Source of the DNA: Pseudophaeomoniella oleicola
Lineage: Eukaryota; Ascomycota; Eurotiomycetes; Phaeomoniellales; Phaeomoniellaceae
Assembly (NCBI GenBank): GCA_003868215.1
Contig: QWDQ01000031.1
Coordinates: 62,001-126,000 of the forward strand
Reading direction: 5' to 3'
Length of the DNA: 64,000 bases
The notes under the pieces: generated by a model
The model's input: the letters and a program-made list of their open reading frames with translations, nothing else
What the model was told of the DNA's origin: nothing
Database searches by the model: none
Position numbers and translations under genes: made by a program
Shown: piece by piece, positions 1 to 15,357 of the stretch
Numbering within the stretch: the stretch's first letter is position 1
Layout of the letters: each line of letters opens with the position of its first letter

Positions 1-25
1 TAGCGATATCAGGTACATAGATACT

Positions 26-220
26 CTAGACTTTTGGGCTCAAAGCACAAAAAGACCTTTTGAGCCTGTGCATCCCTTTCAGATATACCTTGCACAGTTT
101 CTCTTCCTCTGGCGAAAGGTTGATTCCGTTAGTAAGAGCGGCGGAATAGAAAATCACATCTCGAAGCCTTTGCGCTTTGTGAGCGGAGCTTATAGGATCA
201 CCGTTCTCTTGCGGCGCCAT
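26..220 (-). CDS. Possible first exon or small protein at the left edge, unrecognised
   Basis: An open frame of 64 codons starts at an ATG at 220 and runs toward the left edge. The first 44 residues read like ordinary protein (APQENGDPISSAHKAQ at the start, then a hydrophobic-basic stretch). A plausible splice donor GTATAT lies at 88 after the codons for EKLCK, so this may be the first exon of a gene that continues outside the window. I do not recognise the family. It is divergent from TRM112, with only 120 bp between the starts, so the two would share a promoter region. It could also be a chance frame. Confidence 0.35.
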   Translation of the reverse strand: MAPQENGDPISSAHKAQRLRDVIFYSAALTNGINLSPEEEKLCKVYLKGMHRLKRSFCALSPKV

Positions 221-340
221 ACTCGACTATCTGGTCTTGCTGTATACAACTAAACTCAACCTTCCCAAGGGATATATTCTTCTCCTCAGATCCCTTTCTT
301 ACCTCTGACGCCCAGTTGGCTAATAGAAAGGGACTACAAG

Positions 341-940
341 ATGAAGGTCCTAACACTCCAATTCCTGACCTGCGCTATCAAAACGTGCAAAGCGAAATCC
401 CTCACTGCACAACCTCTCTCCCAAGCCACCACCGCAGCCGACGACGACGTACCAGCTACCAGCTCTCCTTTTCCCCTACACCCTGTATCCGCGACCCTCG
501 AACGCAACACCATCCCCCTAACCCCGTTATTCATCCTCAACATCCTCCCTCGACTAGACTGGACAGCGCTGAAAATCACGGCCACAGAATTTGGGCTTGT
601 CGGTCTCCTGCCCGGAAAGGGCGAGGGTGAGGAGTGGGAAAAGGTCCAGACCGATACGTGGAGGACGCGTATGCTGACACACGCCATCGGTGGCCAGCAG
701 GGAGAAGGAGACGAAGGGGAAGATGTTGAGATGGACGAGCAGCCACGGCCGCAGTCGGAATTGGGAGCGCCAGGAAATGAGGAAACCGACGACAGCGATG
801 AGAAGATCTTACAGTCCCTCCACTCTTTATTACTCGAGACCGAGATGATGGATGGCAAGCTCGTGTGCGGAAGCTGTGGGCATGAATACGGAGTCAAAGA
901 AGGAGTAGGAAACTTTTTATTGCCAGCACATCTGGTCTAG
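341..940 (+). CDS. TRM112: Trm112-like methyltransferase activator
   Basis: 199 residues in one exon. The N-terminus MKVLTLQFLTCAIKTC and the C-terminus ending NFLLPAHLV are the signature ends of Trm112. Four cysteines in the zinc-binding positions of the family are present (Cys11, Cys16, Cys176, Cys179). In yeast, Trm112 is a small zinc protein that stabilises and activates four methyltransferases acting on tRNA (Trm9, Trm11), 18S rRNA (Bud23) and release factor eRF1 (Mtq2). The protein is longer than yeast Trm112 (about 135 residues) because the middle, roughly residues 105-160, carries an acidic Glu/Asp-rich insert. The ATG at 341 is chosen because it gives the conserved N-terminus directly. 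The next gene, SET1, is convergent. Confidence 0.93.
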   Translation: MKVLTLQFLTCAIKTCKAKSLTAQPLSQATTAADDDVPATSSPFPLHPVSATLERNTIPLTPLFILNILPRLDWTALKITATEFGLVGLLPGKGEGEEWEKVQTDTWRTRMLTHAIGGQQGEGDEGEDVEMDEQPRPQSELGAPGNEETDDSDEKILQSLHSLLLETEMMDGKLVCGSCGHEYGVKEGVGNFLLPAHLV

Positions 941-2610
941 AAAAATGGCAGATATTCTCAGACCTCCTCGATGAGGAAAGGAAAAGGTGGTTCAAACCCG
1001 TTAAAAGCAGGAAGCGGAACGAAAAACAAGAAGGATGGATATTGTTCCTTTCACTTCTTTCGTTCGTAGGAGGCTTTTTATCTTATCCTCCTCACGCACT
1101 CGCACACGATCGAACGAGAAGAAAAAATTCTTTCGTCGCCAGCAGGATGATGTAGCGAACAGGCCACGTCCCTTCTTCAATTCCAAGAAAAAGCATCATC
1201 CACCTCAGATGTATGGATGGACACCGACCAAACTCTCACTAACCCTCAGATCTTACCCCCCTCCATCCATGCGTGGACAGATCATGAAGAAGGAGTACTA
1301 CTACATGTACCTATGTATGTGTCCTGGGTAGACATACAGGACAGATACGCAGAGAGGAAGATACTCACATGACAAGGAACCGAGAAGGAGCAGGGACCCA
1401 TGAAAAATTACCGAAGAGACTCCAGCAAGCCTAGGCAGGTAGGCATCAGATATATAGAGAAAGATACCTAGTAGTATAGACTCTACATCAATCACATCAC
1501 ATCACATCACATCACAATTGGTCCAATCCATCCCTACATTCAGACATATGCAGACAGATATATGATCAAAAACACCTTCATTCTTCTTCTTCTCCTTCTC
1601 CTCTTATCCCTTTTCTTCTCTACCTACCTACCTACATACATACAAAGCCTCTCTTCCCGCTCCATCCCCCCTTTCTATACTCTCTCCCATTCCTCTCCCT
1701 CTTCAACCCCCATCAAGCAACAGCATAGCAGCAAGTACACCTCTAAACAATTCCCTCTGGGACCGTAATAATGCTTCAAGGTTCCTCCGCCCAATCAAGA
1801 AAAATGGAAGAAATTTTTTTTTTTGAGAAAGCAGATTTGCGCCGCCGCCGATACATCTGTGTCCGTCTTGTTGTGAATACGACTTGTCAACAACAACAGA
1901 GTAAAACAAAAGTTTCAGATAAGGAATTAAAAAATAAAATAATTTAAGTGTACCCTTCACTCTCTTCTGTCTGTCTTTCCCTTGACGATGTGCAGAAGAA
2001 GAATGGAAAAACAGAAAGACCGCAGACCGTAGACAGTCCGCCCTGTCTTGTCCATCAACCGGACCAACCCCAACGCCGGCCCAATCAGACCGACCCAACC
2101 GACAAGAAACCCCAGCCGCTGGGCGCCTTAAAAAAAAGATTGCACATTGAGGAATTGTCCCCCTTTCCTCAATTGTTCTGCTGCCCTTTGATTCCTCTGA
2201 CTTGTCCTCTCATTGTTAAGAAAACCAGAGAAAAGATACAAGGAAAGTGAAAAAGTTTCCATTACGCCGGAAAATGTTGGCGGGTATCATCACATCGGAA
2301 CCGGGTATATAATAATTGAAGTTATCGTCATACACACCACACAAAAATGAAAATGAAAAAAGGACAAGCAAGGGAAGAAAACGCCCGAGGGTTGCAACGG
2401 TATGATAAGTGTATGTAGTAGATATGACTAAGAAGACAATGCAAGGACTCGGGAGCAGGTGGCATGTATCGGTATACGAGGAGCCGATGGAGGAAGCAAC
2501 GGTAGAGGGTTGCGGATACAGGCTGATTCGAGTTGATATCAGCGTTCACTAGTGTTCGTATCTGGATCTTCCGGATCTGATGATGCAGACATCCCACTTC
2601 TTGCTTCAGC
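941..2610. other. Intergenic, convergent TRM112/SET1
   Basis: This 1.7 kb stretch lies between two convergent genes, so it holds 3' untranslated regions and spacer. It contains pyrimidine-rich tracts (around 1562-1700), short TACC/TACA tandem runs near 1621-1645, an ATCAC microsatellite at 1491-1515 and a T run near 1816. No frame in it looks like coding sequence. Confidence 0.7.
1491..1515. repeat. ATCAC pentanucleotide microsatellite
   Basis: About five perfect copies of ATCAC in tandem, in the spacer between TRM112 and SET1. It is likely length-polymorphic between strains. Confidence 0.9.
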
Positions 2611-5600
2611 TTAGTTGAGGAAGCCTTTGCAACCAGTCGAACCACAGAGGCAAGGAATTCGGTCATCACTGTCCCATTCTCTTTCGAACTTGTAATCGTA
2701 CGTGAGTTCTTCATCTGGAAAATGAGTATTAGCGTCCGTGCGCATATAAAGCAAGTAGGTGGTTGTGAGTAGACATACCTCGTTCAATATCTCGAAGGGC
2801 GTAGATGACGATTCTCTTCGTATGCTCCACCCGGATGATCTTGGCTGTACAATTAGGTGTGCAGCTATGATTAATGAACCGTGCGATACCACCCTTTTTA
2901 GTTGCGTCGATGACGGTTCCTTCGTCAATTCGGAAGAGATAACTACTTCCAATGCCACTTCGAAGATACTGCTGCTCCCGGATGTCCGCAACCTCTTGTC
3001 GAATCTTTTCGCCTACATACTCGATGATCATGTCATTTGCAGATATGTTTTCCATGGCATACAACCCCCAGTTGTGAATGGCTGATCTAGCAAATCTGAC
3101 AGGCTTCTTTCGTGCCTTCAGTTGATTGAACTTCGCAACAACGACGTCCTCATTGCCCAGGGTGCCGAGTATTTCCAACTCGCGATTCACCGTATTCGCC
3201 ATACGACGACTCTCGACACGAGTTGATCTAGAAGACGATTTGGAGATATGTTTAGCCGCTTCAACCTTGGCAGCTTCAACTGCTGCTGCCTTCGGATCCT
3301 TCTTTGCTTTAGCTTCGCGTTCTTCCCTGGCTTTTTGCACCTTGATTCGATGGGGCAGATATTTCGACTTCTCAGACTCCAAGATCTTTTTGATAGGCTG
3401 GGATCTGGCACAGCCTGAGGCATTCTCCACGTAGTAGCCGGGTATCTGAGAAAGCCCACGACTGACACCGATTTCTCCAAAGTTGAGAGTCTTAATGCCT
3501 TTCTGAATATCTGCCCATTCGGATGCATCGCTTTCAATAATTACAGGCTCATCTAGGAGTGCACGGCGAGCAATAGCAAGATCATTCTCGTCTCTGAGCA
3601 CGTGTTGCCAACCGTCAATGTCCAAAAGAAGCTCGTCATCTTCGAGAATGCCCTTTTGGGGGCGACCTCGGGAGAAGCCTTCTTCGAGAGGAACCTCGGG
3701 TTCCGAGGGAGCTGTCACTTCCATCTTCGGTACTTCCGCCTCCTTGACTGATGCCTCTTCCGGTGCCTCTGAACTACGCATCGAACCCGCATCCTCATCG
3801 ACAAGGAGTTCCGGTTTCGTCTTCTTCTTCGTCTTCGCTTTCTTGGGTTGCGCTTTCGCTATCCGTTCAGCGGATGGCTTCACATCCTCCATACGCACAT
3901 CCGCAGGTTCCCTTTTGACAGTATGTATCCTGATACCGAAAAGCTCCTCATCTTCCGCGGCTTCTAAAGCGGCAAGCTTTGCCTGATAATCGGCACGTCT
4001 TTTGACTGAGTTCTTGGGGTTCTTGATGCGTTCTTTGAGAATCCTGATCATTTCTGCATTTTTGTTGAGTATGGCTTGGGATTTCAATCTCACAGGTTGT
4101 TCAGGCACCGTCTCGGCTTCGACGATCGGTTCATTAGTCGCTTCAGTGATATTATCAACCTCCTGTTGCGCATCATCTTTCGCTTGTGGCAGCGGTAGCT
4201 CTTTTAATAGCTCCCCTGATGGCTCTCTAGATTGCTCTTTCGAGAATCCCATAGATGGCTCCCTGGATGATTCTCTTGACATCTCTTTCTCGGGTAACTC
4301 TTGTGCTTCCTCCTCATCAGACTCGACAGAAGTCATGCTCATCCGGCTCATAGGACGGGATTCTTGCTCCTCAGTGTCTCTCCCGAAAGGCGTCCTTGAA
4401 TCATTATCTGAGTCATCTTCATCCTCAAACTGAGCAAGCCTGTGGTATAACGGTCGTACAACTCGCTTGGGAGGGGCGGGGCGCTTCCGACGTTCATCTG
4501 CGAATCCAGCAAGGCGTCGCTCAGGTCCCTGCTTCTTGCCTATCCTTGGCAAAGCATGCAGATTGACATTGGAATGACTCAACGGCTTTCGTGCGTAAGC
4601 ATTGGGAGTCCCTACTGGTGGCGTATCCTCAAGGGAGATGGTAGTTCTACTACCCTTTTCGGGATCCGCTATGCCAAGTTTCTGCCTCTTCGCCACATGC
4701 CTGTCGGGATCGAGGTAAGTGTATAGAGATGGAGCAACAATACGCGATTTCACATCTTCCAGTAATTTGTCTCTGATCTCCCTCATGACAAGCTCGACGA
4801 CTCCTCGAGAGGGATCAAGATCCTTAGCCCTTTGCTTTTTCTCCTCCTCTATGTCAGCCGCTCTCTCTCTACGCAGTCGATCTGCAGTTTGCCGGTCAAG
4901 CTTTCCACCTTCTGGAGTTGGACTCCGTTCATATTTAGGGTTGCCATATTGTTGGCATTCCATGTTCATGACATAAGTGAACAGAGGCTCCATGTGGCAC
5001 GCACTAAAGCATCGTGTGCATTCATCTTCCCCACGCTTCGAGTCTTCAAAAGTGACGTAGTAACCTGTTTTGTCGACCCTCACAGATCGCCAGTCGAAAC
5101 TCCGAAGACGCTTTTTCAGATGTGGAATAGTCGTACCAAGAACTGGTACATAGCAGTGCGCAATGAAAACATAGGGCTCTCGCTTCAAGGTGTCTAAGAC
5201 AGGGCTTTCCTCAATAACAGACTGTACTTGCGGCTTCGCAGCCACTTGCATCAGATCCGGTGGTTGTGGGGTCTGATGTATCTGATGTATCTGATGTGTC
5301 TGATGTGTCTGAAACGTCTGCGGGGGCTGAGAGGTATTAGTAGGTCGTATATGCGGCTTGAACGAAGGTCCTTTTGGTGCTGTCGGTGGTGCCCTATTCT
5401 CCTTCTTCACTTCTGCTGCTGCTGAAGCAGCTGGCTGGCCAGCCTCCTTCTGTTGAGCCGCAATTTGTTTTTCGACAAATCGTCTAGCCAAGCTGCCATC
5501 GCTATCGAGGGTCACACGGACCGCGTGTAAGCCGACTCTAAGCTCCTTCTTGCTCTCATAGTAGGCATGTCTTGCTGCTAAGATAGCTGGCATCGGCTCA

Positions 5601-6598
5601 CCTCCTTGGAACGATCGACTGTCCTTGTACTTGATCACACATATGCCCAGGAAGCGCCCTGTGGTCGGGTTTGTTTTATTGCTGACGTCTGCAATTTCGC
5701 CGAAGGTCGCAAACACGGCTGTGACTTGCGAGATCGGTGAGAGAGGGTCGAACCCAGTCACGATGACTTGCGTTGGTGGTCCCGGACCGATTGACACTGC
5801 TGGATCGTACGGCCAAGGCTTCAGTACATACGGCGCCGGGCGAAGTTTCGACTTCTGATGGCTTCCACCACCTCTTTGGTAATGAGTGATCGAACGTCGT
5901 GGGTCCCTCGGAGCGATGTCGTCGGTAGGATTTGCGCCGAAGTCGACATACTGAACTTTCCTTTTCTTGTCTTTACTTGTTTTCTTGTCTAGCTCAGGAT
6001 CGTAAACAACCCTGCATCCCTTTACAACTAATCCTGTCGCACGAGCGGGTAATCTAGGTGTCGGTGGCGTATGTTGAGGAGTAAGTGCACACTCTGCAAT
6101 AATACCATTGTTGTCGCCAGTGGTTGGAAATGTCAACGGGGTGGGAATTGTAGAAGGGCTGACGAGTTTCGTTGGTGGTGACGAATCAACGGTAGTTAAG
6201 GGCGTAAGTGTATGCGATTGTGTTCCGTTCACGCCGCGACTTATGCCCGTGGGATTTGCTGAACTAAAGATCGACGATACAGTTGTCGTAGACGCCTCTG
6301 AAGGTACGCCATTTGGTTCTGTAAGAGAAGAAGATTCACGCTGGTCAAAGTTCGAAGTGAATCTATGTCCTGAGTTTGACAGGGCGCTGACGGCCTTGGT
6401 AGACTCATGAGGCCGAGGTGACGCTGAATAAGAATCCGCGCGACCGTTCAAGTAAGGCGAGGATGTTCCAGGGCGCGGACTTGATGCAGCAGAATCGCGA
6501 CTAACGCGACGATCCTGGGCAGCCTTGGACTTCTTTGACTGAAGAACCGAAGGCGCGGTAGGAAAGAAGTCGGCAAAGCCTCTGGAGGCGCGCGACAT
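2611..6598 (-). CDS. SET1: Histone H3 lysine-4 methyltransferase, COMPASS catalytic subunit
   Basis: The model is two exons, 6598-2779 and 2714-2611, giving 1307 residues. The 64-nt intron (donor GTATGT, acceptor TTTCCAG) interrupts the SET domain between ERG and DEELTYDY; without it the post-SET motif is lost. Domains in order: a disordered Ser/Pro-rich N-terminus; an RNA-recognition motif at about 277-365; a second RRM-like Set1-associated region at about 475-555; a long charged linker; the nSET region; a SET domain over the last 140 residues with [10 protein letters not shown] (cofactor and zinc binding) and LTYDYKF; and the post-SET cysteines [13 protein letters not shown]. Set1 methylates H3K4 at active genes in the nucleus. 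The order matches the family from yeast to human. A short HQT/HQI repeat near residue 435 is low complexity. The start ATG has no in-frame rival upstream. Confidence 0.96.
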
Positions 6599-9264
6599 GT
6601 TTGATGACGCTACCTCAGATCTAAAGAGCGCTTCACCATCCTCGGAAGAGTAGAACCTATCTCACAGTAACATCTGGTACGACGTTCACCAACACGAGGG
6701 GTGACAGTGTCCTGGATACTGAGCAAGGTGATCAGGTTGTTCCCAATTTCGAAAGATGGGCGTGGGGAGGAGACGCGGTAAGTGAGAGAATGAGCGCTAG
6801 AGAAGTCGTTCTGGCACAACGAGATGACGACTTATTTCGAATCTCGAATGAACATCGGTGTCGCAATATCCAGGCGAGAGGGATATTCTACGCGCAACTC
6901 GAGATGTGGAATCACGAGGCCGGGAATTCTGGTAGACCTAATCCCTTGTCGTCGGGTGAAGATTTCAGGTTCACTTACTTTGGAGGATCGCAGCGGGACT
7001 GTCCTTTTTGGGGCATTCTAAATTTCCCCGAGTCAAATAACCTCTAAGATTGCGTTTGTTAAATCCTCCCTTTTTCTCAACTCCATGGCATAACCATAAA
7101 AACGCTTTCAGACAGCTTCTGCATTATTTGTCTGCTGCTGCTGAATCCACCCATCAAATCGGCGCTTTATGCTGCGCGCTGAGGGTCTCTTGCTGCAGAT
7201 GACTATCCCTTCCTTCAGCTCCGGCCGTAGACCGCAATGCGCCGCTACGATCGCACATTGCGCCTTTCGACTACGCACTACCAATGTACTCAACTGCGAA
7301 AATATCATGCCTGTGCTTGAATGAGGATGTGCCTATTCTTGAGCACCTTCATATGTCTCATTTCCACCTTTGTTGACCTATCCTTCCGATGGACCTGCTC
7401 GGATACTCGATTATGTCCCAAACGATCGTCCATTTTAGCTGCGCACATAGATTGAAGGCTGGTAAGTCTTCTTGCGATGGGTGTCGCACTGTTCGTTCAG
7501 ATAGGGTTGGGTGGGCGTTAGGCGCAAAAGGACTATTTTCCTGCGAGACCCAAGAGGCCAATATCGTGCATCAATTTTGTTTTGTGATTCTTTTCTAGGC
7601 CTCCAGCTTGAGAGATGTTGAAAGGGCTCGCTCCTCTAGTGAATATAGCACTATTTTCATAGACTCGTGCAACGCCGTGGATCGCGGGGCTACGGAGAAT
7701 TGCAACAACGGCTGTACAGTGGCTGCTCAGGTTGCATAGAGTGAAGTCGAGATATGGTCCTGTAGATTGTAAGCTCCGGGTGTCGGAACGAGAGAGCTGT
7801 CAAGTACGGGTATGTCTCATTTACACGGGTTCCCACCATACTATTAAATCTATAGCTCTGTATTACTACTATTCACGGGTTTCCATATGCTGCCCTTGTA
7901 GGTGGGTCATGATTTCAGTGTCCGTCACGCCCTTTCGAAGGCCTTGTGGATGCCTCACGGTATTGAAACATTGAGCATTCGGACCTGCGAGCCTGTAGGC
8001 TCTGCTAACAACTTAAGCAGAGACTTCCTTGGTAGCATGAGTTGATGTCTCTCGTGAAAGAGGGGGGAGCAAAATGTTGCTCCATTCTTGATCCATGGAA
8101 AAACACTGATAACAATGCAATATGAAGGACGTTGAAAAGTCTGAGAACAAATTCACTAGTGGCATCAAATGCAATTGGATTACCACGGTTTGGTCAAGGT
8201 ACAGATGTGAGGAAAATAACGGGGAAGTGACTGTTTTCCATACGATGACATGCTGGATATCCGGGCGAACGATTGGTTCCAGGTGTACTTTCACAACAGG
8301 TTATTACCTACTGAATATACATAGCCTCCGGGATAGTTCGTAAGGTGGATGATGTAGGCATGATGGCGGTGCAGCTCGGAAGTCTGCACTATCACCACGA
8401 GAGGGTCATACCGTAGAAGTTACTATTGTTAGTTTGTGCATACGTAGGTACTGTGATACATATGTATAATACGTAGTACTAGTGGCTGCTGAAGCCACAG
8501 AGCAGCTTTCCCCTGCAGCTGCAACAAGGCAAAGCTGTTTGGTGGGGACTTGATTCACTTGATCTGAAAGGCATTGCCAATTGCAATCCGTCAATACCTT
8601 ACCGGTACCCGAGACAAACCTGAAGATCATCACTTTCCAGGAGAGCACAAAGAAACAGATCGGTGGCTAGAGACCTAGGTAGTCAGGAGACTGACCTTCC
8701 AAGCGATTGGTATATCTCCTGTATGCAGGGTAGTTGCTTTGTTGTGAGATTCATTGTTTATTGTTGATTGTACATATGTGTTCGTGCTGTTGACCACTAA
8801 TTCACTAGGGGCACAAGGCGGTACCAAATCGCCTACTCTGGACTTAATATTCAGGGCGCCAGGCGTGTCAAAGTGGCGTCTTTTATGGTTTAACTAGGGT
8901 TATCCTCAGGCTTGTTGACGCTTTGTTCGTTCCCAAGCTCCATTCGTTGCCGTGTCGCCGTCATAATCTAAACAATCGAAACCGCTGCTCCAAATAAAGC
9001 GCTGTCTCACTTGTCGCAGCTTGAAGGCTCGGTCACCCTCAACTTCCTGCCCTTGAAATAAACATTGTCTCCCTTCTCATATCATCTCTCTCACTTTCGC
9101 TTCTGTCTCATTGTTGTCGTATTGTACCTCTGCAGTCTCTGTTACGTAGGATTGAATTCAACTTCCTACCCCCAGAACCCCCACCTCCACATTGAAGAGG
9201 CCAGAACACCATCGCAGAAAGGAGAGCATTCCTACAGGCTCATTGCTGATCAGATACCGACACT
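6599..9264. other. Intergenic, divergent SET1/GFA1
   Basis: 2.7 kb between two divergent starts. It has no convincing coding frame and no tRNA-like structure that I could see. TACGTA motifs occur near 8443 and 8472. The last 200 bp before GFA1 is pyrimidine-rich with no upstream ATG after about 9210, typical of a leader. Confidence 0.65.
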
Positions 9265-11567
<2,303 letters not shown>

Positions 11568-12855
11568 GTCAATTACATAAAGGACCGAGAGAGCCGAGGG
11601 ATCTCACCAGTTCGGCAACGGTCGTTCTCAGATCACTTAATGCGCGATATACACGATCTTATGAGTTGAGAGGTTGAGAGGCATAGGATTCTTGCTTTTT
11701 TCTGTAACATATTTTACGCAGCGCAAGGTAAACAAGCGTGTTCAGGAGAAAACCGGGCTGAAAGACTTGACGAGAGCTAGGCGACAAATGGAGTATTTAT
11801 GCTGGTCGGGCGGTACTGTTATTTGTTTTCAAAAGCTGCTGAATCGTTGGTATTCAGCAAAAGTCTGGCGAATGAGCGCAAGGAATGCAAGCATATAGTA
11901 AGGTGTATTAGAAGGCACTCATTCAAGCATGGATACTTCGAGTCCACTGCCCTGACACACAATGTATGCCTACATGTAGTGGACGCTTCTGGTTGATGAT
12001 ACTGGATCAATCAACCGTCATTCGTGTGAAGAGCAAATAGGTGCCTTTCGGGTTCATTCAAGGCAATGGCCTCATTGAGCACCAAGGCTAACACCAAGTG
12101 CATCCATCTTCACACCTTTGTGAGAAGTGGCTGCTGCCTTTCAACACATGCCAAACCAAGTACGAAAGGACGTCACTCTTTCTATAACAAAAGGCAGAGG
12201 TCATGGTCAGCCTGCACCATTTCAGGGACAATAAGAGGCGCAGCTTTCCTGTGCAAGTGGTTGTACGCTCATATGCACCATGTTCACCTGCAGCATGTCT
12301 CCACAACATCCTACCTCCGCAGCTTGTGGAAGATGGACCGGAGGGTTACATGATCTGTGAGCTGTGTATTACCACACAGCGCAGGTTACTGGTCAACGAA
12401 TTGCTGGCTAAGCCGTGACATCGACCATTTTGTACTGATTTTCGAGATTTTGCGACCAATGATCCTAGTTTCCCTGATAAATTTGCCTTGGGTGTAATCA
12501 TTGTGTAGCCTCGCCGTTGCCTTTTACTGATAGGCTCCGTGGTAGGAGAAATGCTCAGGCTGTCGATACAGTAACCCACTGCGAAATATAAAATATAGCG
12601 AGTGAGGCAACCAAAAAGGTAGGCGAAGCAGATGTCTGATCTCCGATCACCACACTACTTGATGATATAAATTATACTATATACCTGAGGTTTCCAGCCT
12701 TCCCAAGCCTGATATCCCAACGTACTACGGGCAGACAATCAATTGCTCTCTCCACCTCCACGCAAACTGGATGTCGAGTCGACAGTCGTCCAAGTTGTAA
12801 TCATTGTTACCCCAGATAAGGGTCCCTTGTGGGGCCGATAACGCCGATAACAGAA
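11568..12855. other. Intergenic, GFA1 to C2H2-like gene
   Basis: 1.3 kb between two genes on the same strand. Short frames exist but none resembles protein. I see no clear repeat or RNA gene. Confidence 0.65.
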
Positions 12856-15357
12856 ATGTCCCGGACAATTGAGCGAACCCCCGCGTCGATCGATACTGAC
12901 TTTCACCCCAAACAAAGTCAACGTGACGACCCCCTGACCGTCATACGAGATGCAAAGTCAATATCATGGGCAGATAACATCGCTGAAGTGCCGATCCCTA
13001 TTGGGTCTGCTGGCATTGATTCCGATGGCGGCTCATCCGCTTCTAAACGGTTCCGGCTTCCCCAGCTCCCGAAGAGAACTCGCACTAGACAGTCAGACCA
13101 CGATTCGGGTTACGAAAGCTCTGCAAGTTCTCTCGGACACCATAATTTGAGTTCCCACGAACTCCCCCAGCATCACTCCCATTCCCACTCGCAAGAGATT
13201 CTGGGGGTGGCACATGGGGCCTCTGCCGGACCAGATCTGTCCTCTGAAGTTGTACAATCACCGAGGATACTAAGGAGCTCTCCAGAATCCGGTCGTCGAT
13301 TTTCAAATGAGCTAGATATCTCTGACGATCGACCTTCTTTACAGCTACTGGGCCATTACGAGGAGGAGCCAGAACCCTCGGCTCTAGAGATCAAGACTTG
13401 GGATGACGACATTCTAGTCTCAGACAGGGCCGGTACGAGTCTTGCTTGTCTCAGTGAGGAGCCCGAGGGGAGCACCACCATTGTCCCTTTGCATGATGGA
13501 ACAAGTCCAGAGGAGTCCTCGAGTCGTTCTGACTGCATAGGCAGTCGACATCCTCGAGTCGACGACTCTGCTTCTAGGACGGATTCAAGTCGATGCGAAG
13601 GGCCCTTCACTCCCTCAGACTCTAAATGCGGTAAACGTAGACCTGGAAATATTTGTAAGTCCAAATACTTGAGCAGCTGGCCTCTTGATTGACTTCGTGT
13701 AGTTCACTCAAGGCGTGAGGCACACTTCGCCGCCTGGTATGACCGTAAAGGTGATCCACAGACCTACAATCCGTTCAAGAAATCACGGTGGAATCAGCGC
13801 AGCCCAGAAATACTCACCAGTATTGCTGAAGATCAATGCTCTACCTCTGACCGCAGCAGCAACAACTTCTCGATTGCGAACATACACAAACAGGGTAACC
13901 CAAAGGAGCAGAATGAGGTCTTCCCAAGGTCTCCCATAAGCAAGCGGGGGCTACCGTGGAGACTCCTTCGGGAATTCAAAAGGCTGGTAGTTGATTACAT
14001 ACCGACTTGTGTCGAATTGGAAGATACGTCTGTGAGTTCAGTGTCTGGTGAAAGCTCCTATAAACCTTCAAAGGCTGGTTCCGTATTGGGCAAAGTCAAA
14101 GCAGTTAAACTACCAAACTGCTTTGACCAACATGGCCAGTCACTTCGGCGGTGGTCCCCATCAAACCTCACAACTGGAGACAAGGTCAGTGAAGAGGACT
14201 CCGACCCACACGATATCGAGAACGATAATCGACAGGTTTCAGAGAAGCAGAATGGTTACGCAGATGCAGGCACCTCAGGGTCATCGCATTCTGGGAAACG
14301 ACAAGCAGACACGGGAGCGCGAGGCGAAGGGGCCGGAAAGAAGCCCTGCATAGGCCTTGTTCAGTCAGATCAGCAACGAGATATCGAGAACGAGAGAAAG
14401 GAGAAGACCAACTACTTTGTTTGCCCGTTCTGGGCGCATAATCCTCTACAAGCCGGCCTTGCATGTGAAAGACATGTGGCGCCAGACGTGTACAGGGTCA
14501 GATCTGTGAGTAATTCTCTGGTGATCCTCAATGCAACACAACGGCTAAAGTTCCCAATTAGGAATTGATATGCCGTAAGCATAAGAATCAGGATATCGAT
14601 TTTCGACAAGATCTCTCTACAGATCGTAGCGGGAAACAGGCATGGATCAAGATGTATGAGAGACTATTCACCGGCGAGCGTCCGCCCTCCAGCCCATGTA
14701 TGTTGACTATCCTTTAGGGGGCGTCCACAGCAATTCACTGACTCATCGTGAGATGTCAAGGATCGTCTACAGATATTCAAAGAATGGGTTGAGGAACGGG
14801 ACCGTGAACGAGACCACCAACAGAACCAAGTTCCGGCAGCACAGGTTATGGAACAAATCACTGCGTTGGCCGACAACCTGCACCAAATGGAACAGGACAT
14901 TGAAGCAAGATTTACGGCCTTGGAAGCTCGTCTGGGTGTCAGGATGCCACCTGGATCAGCCACCTCCGCAACAGCCTCAGACTTCATCGGCACTGGTCAA
15001 GTATCAGAATCTTATGCACGATACTCTTATTCTTCCCAGCAGCATCCCCATCGCTACCCATTTCAGGCTCCGTCACAACCCCAACCCCAAGACCAACCAC
15101 CAAATCTCCTCTTCGCCAATCCACCTCCCTTTCCCCAACCGTCCCATAACGTCCATCATGTCCGACACAGCCAGAACGTATTACCGACAACTTACTCAGC
15201 GCGAAATAACAACAATAACAACTTGTCTCCCCTCGGTGACTATGCTGGCAGCAGCGAAACTTTGTCCAACGCATCTCCCTATGCAGACTTTGCTGCAGAT
15301 GATCCACCTCTGTCTCTGTATGACGTCTTCGAAGACCCTTTGCCTTATGCCATGTAG
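12856..15357 (+). CDS. Fungal C2H2-like zinc-finger regulator family protein
   Basis: Four exons: 12856-13654, 13703-14505, 14562-14697 and 14753-15357, giving 780 residues. The first 500 residues are Ser/Asp/Glu-rich and look disordered. At about 505-545 lies FVCPFWAHNP, then Cys521, His524, Cys538 and His541, matching the zinc-binding block seen in many uncharacterised filamentous-fungus C2H2 proteins. It is followed by the family-typical GERPPSSPYV motif, rebuilt by the last splice (T joined to AT). A coiled coil follows at about 585-630 (EEWVEERD-type, then EQITALADNLHQMEQDIEARF). The tail is Pro/Gln/Asn-rich and ends in DPLPYAM. I infer a nuclear DNA- or RNA-binding regulator; no target is known. 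A GTG lies in frame just upstream, but the ATG at 12856 is the natural start. Two introns interrupt the zinc-finger block, which supports the splice model because both keep frame. Confidence 0.8.

Noticed and set aside
985-1000. B-box-like GGTTCAAACCC
   Set aside because: No A box or cloverleaf folding upstream; likely chance.
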